Source of the DNA: Pseudomonadota bacterium
GTDB lineage: Bacteria; Myxococcota_A; Polyangia; Polyangiales; JAFGIB01
NCBI GenBank assembly: GCA_017881185.1
Contig: JADGRE010000019.1
Coordinates: 1-46,712 of the forward strand
Length of the DNA: 46,712 nucleotides
Direction: 5' to 3'
The position numbers and the translations under genes are program-made. Positions 16,961 to 24,752 of this stretch are shown piece by piece. Position 1 is the first letter of the stretch. Each line of letters starts with the position of its first letter. The notes under the pieces are model-generated. The model saw nothing but the letters and a program-made list of their open reading frames with translations, was not told the origin of the DNA and made no database searches.

Positions 16961-17653
16961 TCAGCCAGCCACGGTGCCAGCCACGGTGCCAGCCACGCGG
17001 GCGCTGGCGTCGTCCGACAGACCGCTGCGGACCTGCTCCAGAAGCTCTTGGTGGCGCGCGGCCACTTCCGGCTGAGCCCCGTGCGCCCAGGACCGAACCA
17101 CTTCGAAGTCGCGCTCGCGCATCGCGAGGCGCGGCCGCTTACCGAGGATGTCGCGCAGCCGCGCCGCCACGAAATCGGGGTCGCGGAAGCCTTCCGGTAT
17201 GGGTGCTAGCTCCAAGCGTGCGATCCCGTGCTGCAGTCGCAGCAGGTCGCCGGGCGCGCGCAGCCGCAGTAGCGACTCGCCGGGAACCTCGGCCACGACC
17301 CGCAGCGCCTGCACGTAGCGGTCCCGCGCCGCCATGTCGAAGCTGAGGACGCCATCGAGCAACAGCTCGACGCCCACGTGCCCCACGGCCCGGGCGGTGC
17401 CGCGTTCCACGGACTGTCGTGTCAGCGTCGTGATGGCGTCGGAGCACAGCTGGGTAAACACCGGTGCGCGGTGGAACGCCGCATCGGTCGCGTGGTGGTG
17501 CTCGACGCCGGCGGCCAGCTCCGCGTCCAGCACCGTCTCGATGCGGGTGTCGAGCATCCCGGTCAGATCCGGCAGCATGGAGCCAAGCAAGAAACGCGGA
17601 GCGGGGCAGCTCCAAGCTGCGAGCGTGGCGTGCGAGAAGAAGTTCACCGGCAA
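16961..17653 (-). CDS. ACP phosphodiesterase-like (AcpH-type fold) protein
   Basis: The 230-residue protein starts MPVNFFSHATLAAW, continues with FLLGSMLPDL, and has a His/Asp cluster (VEHHHATDAAFHRAPVF). These match in order the N-terminal motifs of ACP phosphodiesterase-like, HD-related proteins (N-x-x-x-H, G-x-x-x-P-D, H-x3-D-x3-H). AcpH removes phosphopantetheine from acyl-carrier protein; whether this divergent member does so is uncertain. The last residues (AGTVAGTVAG) come from a 12-bp tandem DNA repeat and are probably not conserved. The gene is convergent with the carboxylesterase, and its start is divergent from the DUF4015 gene. Confidence 0.6.
   Translation of the reverse strand: MPVNFFSHATLAAWSCPAPRFLLGSMLPDLTGMLDTRIETVLDAELAAGVEHHHATDAAFHRAPVFTQLCSDAITTLTRQSVERGTARAVGHVGVELLLDGVLSFDMAARDRYVQALRVVAEVPGESLLRLRAPGDLLRLQHGIARLELAPIPEGFRDPDFVAARLRDILGKRPRLAMRERDFEVVRSWAHGAQPEVAARHQELLEQVRSGLSDDASARVAGTVAGTVAG
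16965..17000. repeat. 12-bp tandem repeat at the 3' end of the AcpH-like gene
   Basis: CCAGCCACGGTG occurs at 16965-16976 and 16977-16988, followed by a degenerate third unit (CCAGCCACGCGG). It lengthens the C-terminus of the minus-strand protein by four residues per copy and is likely prone to copy-number change. Confidence 0.8.
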
Positions 17654-17715
17654 CGACCGTAGCCCGCCTTGCCACAGGCGTCACGGCGGGCCCGCCGGAT
17701 CGACCCGGCTTTGCG

Positions 17716-17730
17716 TTTATTCTAGATAAA
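17716..17730. promoter_or_regulatory. AT-rich near-palindrome between divergent genes
   Basis: TTTAT (17716-17720) and ATAAA (17726-17730) flank TCTAG in an otherwise GC-rich region, in the 127 bp between the AcpH-like and DUF4015 starts. It may be an operator or overlap -10 elements (TAGAAT on the minus strand). No clear -35 pairs with it. Confidence 0.3.
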
Positions 17731-17780
17731 TCAATAGCTTGCCGCGGAGCGCCAGGCTCGTGCAGACTTCCGCTACGAAC

Positions 17781-19181
17781 ATGTCGGAGCCTTGCAACAA
17801 GCTGGTCAGAGCCGCTTTGGTGCTGGGTCTGTGTTGGCCGAGTGCGTGCGCGAGCACGCTGACCGTCACCCGCGCAGAACAGCCACGCACGGCGGTGCAA
17901 TCCACCCCGGTACAGCCGCCAACGGCGGCGGCCGCTGCCGAGCCCGTCGCCGCGCCGGCGGCGAAGGCACCTGCCAGTGTCACCGAGACTGAAACTGTTG
18001 CAGCTGCAGTTTCAGCTGACGAAAGCGCGACCCGGTCGACCGATTCGAAGAGCGATGCCGACCGCTACCTCGACATCGTGTCGGAGCAAGGTCAGCGTGC
18101 GCGCGGCCTGTACATCAACGCGCCCATCGCGCGTCGACTCGGCCCGGCACGCCTCATCGAAATGGTGAAGGGAGCCGGGCTCGATGCCGTGGTCATCGAC
18201 GTGAAAGACGGCGCGGGCCGCGTGAGTTACGCGTCGCAGATCGAAGAGCTCGCGGGCTCCAAGCACATCTTCCTCCTCGACGCGCCGCACTACATCCAGC
18301 AGCTGAAGGCGGCGGGCATCTACACCATCGCGCGCATCGTGTGTTTCAGCGATCCGGTGTTGCCGAAGGCCTATCCCGATCGCGCGATCCTCGAGAATCG
18401 GCCGGGGCACGAGGGCGACATCTGGGAGAAGAACGCGCACCGCAACACCTGGCTCGACCCATACAACGAGAAGAACCACGAGTTGCTCGTGGGGATGGCG
18501 AAAGAGGTCGAGGCCATCGGCTTCGACGAAGTGCAGCTCGACTACATCCGCTTCCCGGTCGACGCAGCCACCAAATTTGCAGTGTTTCCTGCGCAGACCG
18601 ACAAGCCACGCCAAGACGTCTTGGTCGACCTGCTGCGCAAGATCGACGAAGCCATTCACATTCCACTCGGCGTCGATGTGTTCGGCGTGAGCGCGTTCCA
18701 CGCCGGCGATCCGGACGGGCTCGGGCAGGTCATCGAAGCCTGGGCCAAGCACGTCGAGGTGTTCTCGCCGATGCTCTACGTGAAAGGCATGCGCGAGTGG
18801 ATGAAGCAGGTCAAGGAAGGTCGCGCAGGCGTGCTGGTCGAACGCGGCGTCAAGCTCATGCGTCAGCGCTTGGGCCCGATGCCGGTGATTCGCCCGTTCC
18901 TGCAGGGCTTCGCCAGCGGTGCCGACTACTACAACCCGGAGTTCATCGCCGAGCAGATCCGCGGCGCACGCTCGGGCGGCGCAGATGGCTTCTTGTTCTG
19001 GAACCCGGACTCGAACTACGGGATGGTGAAGGGCGGTACCACCGGCCCGGCGCGCAGCGTGATGCCGTTTCCGCTCGATGCGCGCAAGCCTGCGCGCGAC
19101 GCGGCATGGAGCGGCCGCGAGCCTGCGCCAGAGCCTGCGGCGATCGCGCGTGAGCGACAGCCACCGAAGCCTACGAGCTGA
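17781..19181 (+). CDS. DUF4015 putative glycoside hydrolase, exported
   Basis: The chosen ATG at 17781 gives 466 residues with a short basic start and hydrophobic segment (VRAALVLGLCWPSACAS), which reads as a signal peptide, perhaps a lipoprotein with a non-standard lipobox. An Ala/Thr/Pro-rich linker (about 30-95) follows. The core from about residue 110 has the DUF4015 pattern: GLYINAPIAR, DAVVIDVKDGAGRVSY, ARIVCFSDP and GFDEVQLDYIRFP, ending in GADGFLFWNPDSNYG. DUF4015 is a TIM-barrel family related to GH13/GH-like enzymes of unproven activity. Conserved acids (DVKD, DEVQLDYIRFP) are candidates for catalysis. It lies next to the O-acylation locus, so a cell-surface glycan substrate is plausible. 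Confidence 0.85.
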   Translation: MSEPCNKLVRAALVLGLCWPSACASTLTVTRAEQPRTAVQSTPVQPPTAAAAAEPVAAPAAKAPASVTETETVAAAVSADESATRSTDSKSDADRYLDIVSEQGQRARGLYINAPIARRLGPARLIEMVKGAGLDAVVIDVKDGAGRVSYASQIEELAGSKHIFLLDAPHYIQQLKAAGIYTIARIVCFSDPVLPKAYPDRAILENRPGHEGDIWEKNAHRNTWLDPYNEKNHELLVGMAKEVEAIGFDEVQLDYIRFPVDAATKFAVFPAQTDKPRQDVLVDLLRKIDEAIHIPLGVDVFGVSAFHAGDPDGLGQVIEAWAKHVEVFSPMLYVKGMREWMKQVKEGRAGVLVERGVKLMRQRLGPMPVIRPFLQGFASGADYYNPEFIAEQIRGARSGGADGFLFWNPDSNYGMVKGGTTGPARSVMPFPLDARKPARDAAWSGREPAPEPAAIARERQPPKPTS

Positions 19182-19206
19182 TCGGGACGCTGGCTTGCAG
19201 CGGAGC

Positions 19207-19653
19207 TCACTTGCGATGTCGGGCGTCGACCGCCGCCAAGCGCTGCACGCCTTGCGTGCCTTTGTCGCCTATCTCGGTGTCGAACCAGGCGACGAGCATC
19301 TCCTTGGCGATGTCGTCGGAGAGTGCGCGGTTGGACAGACACAGCACGTTCGCGTGATTCCAGATGCGCGCCCCGGCGGCTTGCCCCGGGTCGGAGCACA
19401 GCGCGGCGCGAATGCCGGCGATCTTGTTGGCCGCGATGCTGATGCCCGTCCCGGTCCAACAGAAGAAGATGCCCTGGTCGGCGACTCCGCTGGCCACGCT
19501 CTGCGCGGCCAGTTCGGCGACGTCTGCCCAGGGCTCGTCCCGGCCGCTGGCGATGGCACCGTAGGCCACCACTTCGTGGCCGTGCTCCTGCAGCCAGCGT
19601 CGCACCGTGGCGTGAACGGGGTAGGGCTCGTCCGAGCACAGCGCGATCCGCAT
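19207..19653 (-). CDS. RpiB/LacAB-family sugar-phosphate isomerase
   Basis: This 148-residue protein begins MRIALCSDEPYPVHATVRRW and contains CWTGTGISIAANKIAGIRAA, the signature of ribose-5-phosphate isomerase B and the galactose-6-phosphate isomerase subunits. NHANVLCLSNRAL follows, as in the family. RpiB normally reads C-G-T-G-x-G-x-S-I-A-A-N; here a Trp replaces the first Gly, a small departure in the phosphate-binding loop. Substrate could be ribose-5-phosphate, allose-6-phosphate or another sugar phosphate. A start 12 bp earlier is also open, but the chosen one fits the family N-terminus. It is convergent with DUF4015 and divergent from the MBOAT gene. Confidence 0.85.
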   Translation of the reverse strand: MRIALCSDEPYPVHATVRRWLQEHGHEVVAYGAIASGRDEPWADVAELAAQSVASGVADQGIFFCWTGTGISIAANKIAGIRAALCSDPGQAAGARIWNHANVLCLSNRALSDDIAKEMLVAWFDTEIGDKGTQGVQRLAAVDARHRK

Positions 19654-19748
19654 GCCAGAGAGCATACCATCGGCCCGCGTTGCCCGACGCAGCGGGCGCG
19701 GCTAAAACGGGGTCCCCGCGCTGCCATGGCGCAGGCCGTCCACCCCTC

Positions 19749-21170
19749 GTGAACTTCCACTCGCTCGACTACTTCGTCTTTCTCGCGCTGGCGATCGCGG
19801 GCTACTTCGCGCTCGCGCGCCGGGCCGTGCTACGCCTGGGCTTCGTGCTCTTCGCGTCGTGCGTGTTCTACATGGCGTGGAACCCAGCGTACATCGCGCT
19901 GATTCTGTTCTCGATCACCGTCGACTACTTCGCGGGTCGCGCGATCCACGGCGCGCCCACCGACGAGCGGCGGCGCTTGTGGCTCGCAATCAGCATCATC
20001 GTGAACCTGGGCCTGCTCGGTACCTTCAAGTACTACAACTTCTTCTCGAGCGCCGTTGCCGATGGCGCGCGCTTGTTCGGTGCCACGCTCGAGCCCGCAC
20101 ACTTGAACGTGATGCTGCCGGTCGGCATCTCGTTCTACACCTTCGAGAGCTTGAGCTACACCATCGACGTCTACCGACGCCGCATCGAGCCCACGCGCAA
20201 CTTCGTACGCTTCGCGTTCTTCATCACCTTCTTCCCGCACCTGGTCGCTGGTCCGATCGTGCGCGCGGCCGACTTCCTGCCGCAGCTGGACGAGCGTCCG
20301 CGTCTCACCGCGCAGCGCGTGGGCGAGGGCGCGTTCTTGATTGCGACTGGCCTCGTGAAGAAGGTGGTGTTCGCCGACTACCTCGCGGTGAACCTCGTCG
20401 ACCGCGTGTTCGACGACCCAACGGCGTACTCGTCGCTCGAGGTCATGATCGGCCTGTACGCGTACACCCTGCAGATCTTCTGCGACTTCTCCGGCTACAC
20501 CGACGTCGCGCGCGGCTCGGCGATGTTTTTCGGGCTACGTTTGCCGGAGAACTTCGATCGCCCGTACCAAGCGCAGAGCCCCGCCGAGTTTTGGCGTCGT
20601 TGGCACATGACGCTCTCCACCTGGTTGCGCGACTACTTGTACTTCCCGCTCGGTGGCTCGCAGGTGGCGCCGCTGCGCGCTTACTTCAACCTGTGGCTGA
20701 CGGTCTTCCTGGTTGGCCTATGGCACGGAGCTGCGTGGACCTTCGTCATCTACGGCATGCTGCACGCCAGCGCGATGGTCATCCACCGCTACTTCTACCG
20801 GCGGTCTGGCCGCAGCGCGCGCTCGGTCGACACGCCTGCGATGCGCGCGCTCAAGGTGCTTGGCACGCTGCACTTCGTCGTGCTCTCCCGCATCTTCTTT
20901 CGCGCCGCGAGCGTGGGCGATGCGCTCGGTGTGATTCGCCAGCTGCTCGAAGGCTCGACCGCCAGCTTCCACGTCACCGCCTCGGTCTGGTTGCTCCTGC
21001 TGCTGGGCTATGCTGCGCACTACACGCCCCGGAGCCTGTTTGAAGCGGGCCAGCGCCGCTTCGTCGGTCTGCCGGCCACCGTGCAGGGCCTGTTGCTCGC
21101 GGGCGTCGCAGGCACGCTGATGCTGGTCGCGACCCAGGATGTTGTACCCTACATCTACTTTCAGTTCTGA
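19749..21170 (+). CDS. MBOAT (AlgI-like) membrane O-acyltransferase
   Basis: The start is the GTG at 19749, which gives VNFHSLDYFVFLALA, equivalent to the AlgI N-terminus (MLFNSLDFLLFF); the longer frame adds only polar residues. The 473-residue protein has about 10-12 membrane helices. It has the MBOAT motifs LPVGISFYTFESLSYTID, FPHLVAGPIVRAADFLPQ and EFWRRWHMTLSTWLRDYLYF. The catalytic-site segment is VGLWHGAAWTFVIYGMLHAS. AlgI-type proteins pass acyl groups across the inner membrane to an exported SGNH partner that acylates a polysaccharide or peptidoglycan. Such a partner follows 21 bp downstream. Confidence 0.93.
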   Translation: MNFHSLDYFVFLALAIAGYFALARRAVLRLGFVLFASCVFYMAWNPAYIALILFSITVDYFAGRAIHGAPTDERRRLWLAISIIVNLGLLGTFKYYNFFSSAVADGARLFGATLEPAHLNVMLPVGISFYTFESLSYTIDVYRRRIEPTRNFVRFAFFITFFPHLVAGPIVRAADFLPQLDERPRLTAQRVGEGAFLIATGLVKKVVFADYLAVNLVDRVFDDPTAYSSLEVMIGLYAYTLQIFCDFSGYTDVARGSAMFFGLRLPENFDRPYQAQSPAEFWRRWHMTLSTWLRDYLYFPLGGSQVAPLRAYFNLWLTVFLVGLWHGAAWTFVIYGMLHASAMVIHRYFYRRSGRSARSVDTPAMRALKVLGTLHFVVLSRIFFRAASVGDALGVIRQLLEGSTASFHVTASVWLLLLLGYAAHYTPRSLFEAGQRRFVGLPATVQGLLLAGVAGTLMLVATQDVVPYIYFQF

Positions 21171-21191
21171 GCCGTCCCAGCTCTGACCGTC

Positions 21192-22697
21192 ATGCAGCTG
21201 TCCAAGCCTTCGAGTCCGACCGACGACCCCACCAGCGAGGCGCTGCGTCGGCTGGGCGTGATGGCTGCGGGTCTCGTGCTCGCGTCGCTCGTCACCTACC
21301 TGATCCCTGGGCTGGACCGCGTGCGTCCGTGGGTGAAGGGCGAGGGTGTGCCCGTGGTGCGCCTGTTCACGCGCCTGCAGCATGCAGAGTTGCCCGAATT
21401 CGAAGGCGGCAACGTGGCCGGGCCCGCAGCGAGCGCCGAGCACGAGCCGACAGCCGTCGCGCAGGCGGGTGCGGATTCCGCAGGCGCGCAGCAAGCGGGT
21501 TCGGCTCCACCGACCGCCGGCCCGGGTCTGACGATCGATCCGAGCGAATACGCCGACGCGCAGCAATCCATCGAGAACATCGCTGCGCTCGAAGCGTTCT
21601 ACGGCGCGCTGAAGCGCACGGCCGCAGGCGAGCCCGCGGCGATCACCCGGGTTTCTCACTACGGCGACTCCACCATTGCTGCCGACGAGATCACCTTCAC
21701 TGTGCGTCGTAAGCTGCAACAACGTTTCGGCGACGCCGGTCATGGCTTCATGCTCGTGGCGCGCGGCAACATGCACTACCTGCACCACGACATCGAGCAC
21801 CGCGAGAGCAGCGGCTGGCAGGTGCTTTCGATTGTCGAGCACCCCTTGCGCAACGGTTACTACGGTTACGGTGGCGTCGTGGCGCGTGGCGCTGCCGGCG
21901 AGCACTCGGTGTTCGCGACCGTCGACAAAGCGCCCGTGGGGCACAGCGAGTCGCGCTTCGAGCTGTACTACCAGCGCTTTCCCGGCGGCGGTGACGTGCG
22001 ACTCTCAGTTGACGGAACGCCGATGAGCACGGTGAGCACCCGTGCTGCAGCGCTCGACGACGGCTGGCAAACGGTGAGCGTGCCCGACGGCAAGCACTTG
22101 CTCTCCGTGCGTCCCGTAGGCGCCGACGTCCGTCTTTACGGCGTGGTGCAAGAGCGTGAAGTGCCGGGCGTGGTGTACGACTCGGTCGGTCTGGTCGGCG
22201 CGCGTGCCGAACGCTTGCTTGGTGCAGACCCCGAGCACATGGCGCGCCAGATCGCGCACCGCAATCCCGATCTCCTCGTACTCGGCTTCGGCGGCAACGA
22301 AGCCGGCAACGAGTGGCTCGACCCCGAGCGCTACGAACGCGAGCTCGCGAAAGTGGTGAAGCTCATGCGGGCCGGCAAGCCGGCGATGTCGTGCCTGTTG
22401 TTCGCGCCGCTCGATCAAGGCGAGCGCAACTCGCGCGGCGATCTCGTCACGCTCAGCGTGCTGCCGCGCATCGTCGCCGCCCAGCGGCGGGTCGCGAGCG
22501 CCGAGGGTTGCGCGTTCTTCGACACCTTCAGCGCGATGGGCGGTGCAGGCTCGGTGTCGCGCTGGTTCCACAGGCACCCGCGCCTGATCAGCTCCGACTT
22601 CAGGCACGCCACGCCGGCTGGCTATCAGGTGATTGCCAACCTGTACTACCAGGCCCTGCTCAAAGGCTTTGCCGAGTATCTGGCGAAGCCACACTGA
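21192..22697 (+). CDS. Membrane-anchored SGNH/GDSL acyltransferase-esterase partner of the MBOAT
   Basis: The 501-residue protein has an N-terminal membrane helix (LGVMAAGLVLASLVTYLIPG, about 21-40) that should anchor it facing the periplasm. A Pro/Ala linker leads to the SGNH domain: block I VSHYGDSTIAADE with Ser160, block III FGGNEAGNE, and block V SSDFRHATPAGYQ with the Asp and His. An inserted beta-rich region (HSVFATVDK to VRLYGVVQER) separates block I from block III. Its gene follows the MBOAT directly, as patA/patB, algI/algJ and dltB/dltD-like pairs do. It is therefore expected to transfer or remove acyl groups on a surface polymer. Its 3' end overlaps the convergent paralogue by 38 bp. 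Confidence 0.88.
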   Translation: MQLSKPSSPTDDPTSEALRRLGVMAAGLVLASLVTYLIPGLDRVRPWVKGEGVPVVRLFTRLQHAELPEFEGGNVAGPAASAEHEPTAVAQAGADSAGAQQAGSAPPTAGPGLTIDPSEYADAQQSIENIAALEAFYGALKRTAAGEPAAITRVSHYGDSTIAADEITFTVRRKLQQRFGDAGHGFMLVARGNMHYLHHDIEHRESSGWQVLSIVEHPLRNGYYGYGGVVARGAAGEHSVFATVDKAPVGHSESRFELYYQRFPGGGDVRLSVDGTPMSTVSTRAAALDDGWQTVSVPDGKHLLSVRPVGADVRLYGVVQEREVPGVVYDSVGLVGARAERLLGADPEHMARQIAHRNPDLLVLGFGGNEAGNEWLDPERYERELAKVVKLMRAGKPAMSCLLFAPLDQGERNSRGDLVTLSVLPRIVAAQRRVASAEGCAFFDTFSAMGGAGSVSRWFHRHPRLISSDFRHATPAGYQVIANLYYQALLKGFAEYLAKPH

Positions 22698-24102
22698 GCG
22701 GCGCTTCGTTCGAGCTGGGTGGCGTCGGCGTCACGCTGCCTGTGTCGCTGTACCCGGCCATCAGCGCGTCGTACAGGATGCGTCCGAGCTCCTCGTAGCC
22801 ACGGCGCGTGAAGTGCACGTGGTCGGAGGTCGCCATCGGCGGCTCCGCTGCCACCCAGCGCAACATCGACGCTGGACCACCCATGAACGCGACCAGATCG
22901 AAGAAGCCGCAGCCGTACTGCGTCGCCACCGCACGCTGGGCCTCGATGATCTCGGCAGTGCGCGGGCGCCCGGAATAGCTGCCGTCGTCGTGCAAGACCG
23001 GGCGATCGCTCGGTCCAATCAGCAGGCACGAGGCTTGCGGCGCCACCTGGCGCACCCGCTCCACGACCTTGCGCATGTCGGCGGTGTATTGCTCGATGGG
23101 CTCGTCGTCGCCCGATTCGTTCGTGCCGTAGGCGAGCACGACCAGATCCGGATGCCGGTGCGCCAGATGCTCGCGGTAGATCGCGTCGTCCCACAACAAG
23201 TGGTAGGCGATGCGCGAGCCTGGGATGCCGAGCGTATCGAGCACCACGCCCGGTGTGTTGCGCTCCACGGCGACGCCGAAGATCTGCACCGGCCCATCGC
23301 CCGTGGTGCCGATCTCGAGCTCGTGTTGCCCGTCAGCCGCATCGAACACGGCATACGCCGGTGAAGCCGCACGCGAGTTGGTCGACAGCTCGCGACGCAG
23401 CTGACCGTCGACACTCACGCGCAGCCGCCCGCCGCCAGGCTGTTTCAAGTAGTACAGCTCGAAGCGCGACGCGGCACCCGAGACACCGGCATGCGCACGC
23501 GTCGCGAACACCGCGCTGGCTGCTTTCTTACGCGCGCGCAAGTACACGCCCGCAATCCCGTAGCGGTCTTCTACGGGCGCTTTGGCTTTCACGTCGACAC
23601 CGCGGAAGCCGGTGGATGGCTTCAGCTCGATGCCCGCGTTGCGATAGCCGCCGAAGGGATGCGCTGGCACCACGAAGCCCGTGCCCGCATCTCCGAAACG
23701 CTGCTGCAGCTTGCTGCGGATCACGTCGGTGTAGAAGTCGGCTGCGACGTGCGAAGCGCCGTAGAACATGAGGCGAGCCTGACGGTGTTCGGTGTGTACC
23801 GCGCGAAGTGCCGCATAGAACGCGGCGAGCGCGTGCCCGCTCGCATCTTCGATCGCGATCGCATGGGCGAGCGGCCCGCCCGGCTGCTGGGATGCCGCAT
23901 CGGGCGTGGCTTGCCCACCATCGCTTGCTGGAGCGGTCGCCGCTGTGGGCGGCGGGCTCGGCAGGGTGGCTGCCGGCGGTGGCGCGCCATGAACGCTGGC
24001 ATGCACCAGCGTGCTGGCACCACGGCCAGGTGCCGCCGCGGCTTGTCCGCAGTGGGCTGCCAGCGAACACACCGCAAGCAACTGGATCGCGCGTCGGTTC
24101 AC
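22660..24102 (-). CDS. Exported SGNH-family protein, diverged paralogue of the adjacent one
   Basis: The GTG at 24102 is used because it starts a signal-peptide-like sequence (VNRRAIQLLAVCSLAAHCG) with GAAGAG upstream. The longer open frame would overlap the next gene. The 480-residue protein has a Pro/Ala/Thr linker and then an SGNH domain: MFYGASHVAADFYTD (nucleophile Ser, with Ala replacing the Asp of GDS), AYGTNESGDDE (block III) and ATSDHVHFTRRGYEEL (block V). It aligns along its length with the neighbouring SGNH protein: QQRFGDAGxGF, SRFELYY..PGGG.., ..ERxxPGVV.D..G. and IAHR/LAHR.PDL.VL. These are therefore tail-to-tail paralogues. A role on a related polymer or as a second transferase is inferred. 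Confidence 0.85.
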   Translation of the reverse strand: MNRRAIQLLAVCSLAAHCGQAAAAPGRGASTLVHASVHGAPPPAATLPSPPPTAATAPASDGGQATPDAASQQPGGPLAHAIAIEDASGHALAAFYAALRAVHTEHRQARLMFYGASHVAADFYTDVIRSKLQQRFGDAGTGFVVPAHPFGGYRNAGIELKPSTGFRGVDVKAKAPVEDRYGIAGVYLRARKKAASAVFATRAHAGVSGAASRFELYYLKQPGGGRLRVSVDGQLRRELSTNSRAASPAYAVFDAADGQHELEIGTTGDGPVQIFGVAVERNTPGVVLDTLGIPGSRIAYHLLWDDAIYREHLAHRHPDLVVLAYGTNESGDDEPIEQYTADMRKVVERVRQVAPQASCLLIGPSDRPVLHDDGSYSGRPRTAEIIEAQRAVATQYGCGFFDLVAFMGGPASMLRWVAAEPPMATSDHVHFTRRGYEELGRILYDALMAGYSDTGSVTPTPPSSNEAPLSVASPDTRQSL

Positions 24103-24145
24103 GCTCTTCGCAAGTGCACGTGCGCTGCTTTGGGCAGCGCGAGCT

Positions 24146-24487
24146 TCAGCCGCCGGTGCCGCTGCCGCCACTGCCCGCCATGCCTTTGCTGCAGTGCATG
24201 ATCTCGAACATACAGAGCGATGCATTGCAGAGCAGGACGCCAGTGCCTTCGCCGAGGGTGTCGCAGGTGTCGTTGGTCGTGACCGCGCAGGTACCCTGGG
24301 TATTGGGCTGACACTCGCAGGTCTCGCCCATCTCCTTGATGCCATTTCCACAGACCGGGTTGGTCATGGTGTTGATTGGAGAGGCGATGGCCGCGTCGGC
24401 TGGGATGGCCGCGGCGCCCTGGGCGCATGATGCGGCGATACTGCAGACAAACAGCAATGCGAGAATTTTTGGCAGGCGAGTGTTCAT
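24146..24487 (-). CDS. Small DUF4215-like Cys-rich lipoprotein
   Basis: The ATG at 24487 has GGAG about 10 nt upstream. The 113-residue product starts MNTRLPKILALLFVCSIAAS followed by Cys, which fits a lipoprotein signal peptide. After an Ala/Pro/Thr stretch it carries one CGNGIKEMGETCECQPNTQG motif, similar to the DUF4215 repeat (CGNGxxExGExCDDGN) found in many copies in Myxococcota surface proteins. Further cysteines follow in LLCNASLCMFEIMHC, and the tail is Gly/Ser-rich. A single repeat and small size suggest an accessory surface protein. It lies 43 bp upstream of the second SGNH gene on the same strand and may share its transcript. Confidence 0.8.
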   Translation of the reverse strand: MNTRLPKILALLFVCSIAASCAQGAAAIPADAAIASPINTMTNPVCGNGIKEMGETCECQPNTQGTCAVTTNDTCDTLGEGTGVLLCNASLCMFEIMHCSKGMAGSGGSGTGG

Positions 24488-24593
24488 CTCTCGTAACTCC
24501 GCAGATGACTGTAACTTGGCCGGCTGGCCGGCGCCACAACGCCAGCACGTCGTGCGGGCGGATCCCCAGTTCCCAACTGTGCTAATGTCGTAC

Positions 24594-24622
24594 AATCTAG
24601 GCTTTGGTCGACCATGGGTCAA
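24594..24622 (-). promoter_or_regulatory. Candidate sigma70-type promoter for the small Cys-rich lipoprotein and SGNH gene
   Basis: On the minus strand, TTGACC (24622-24617) and TAGATT (24599-24594) are separated by 17 bp. The predicted start near 24587 leaves a leader of about 100 nt before the ATG at 24487. A plus-strand TACAAT (24591-24596) overlaps it and could be the -10 of the divergent MopE-motif gene. Confidence 0.45.
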
Positions 24623-24752
24623 TGGAGAGCCTTCACGAATTGAACGGGGGCGCGGGATCGGCGCTGGCCCGGATGAGTATGCCAAGTCAATTCTCGGCGC
24701 CGGGCGCCGCGCCGGCTACTATGCGCTGGCTCGGAACGAGGGAACGCTGTTG

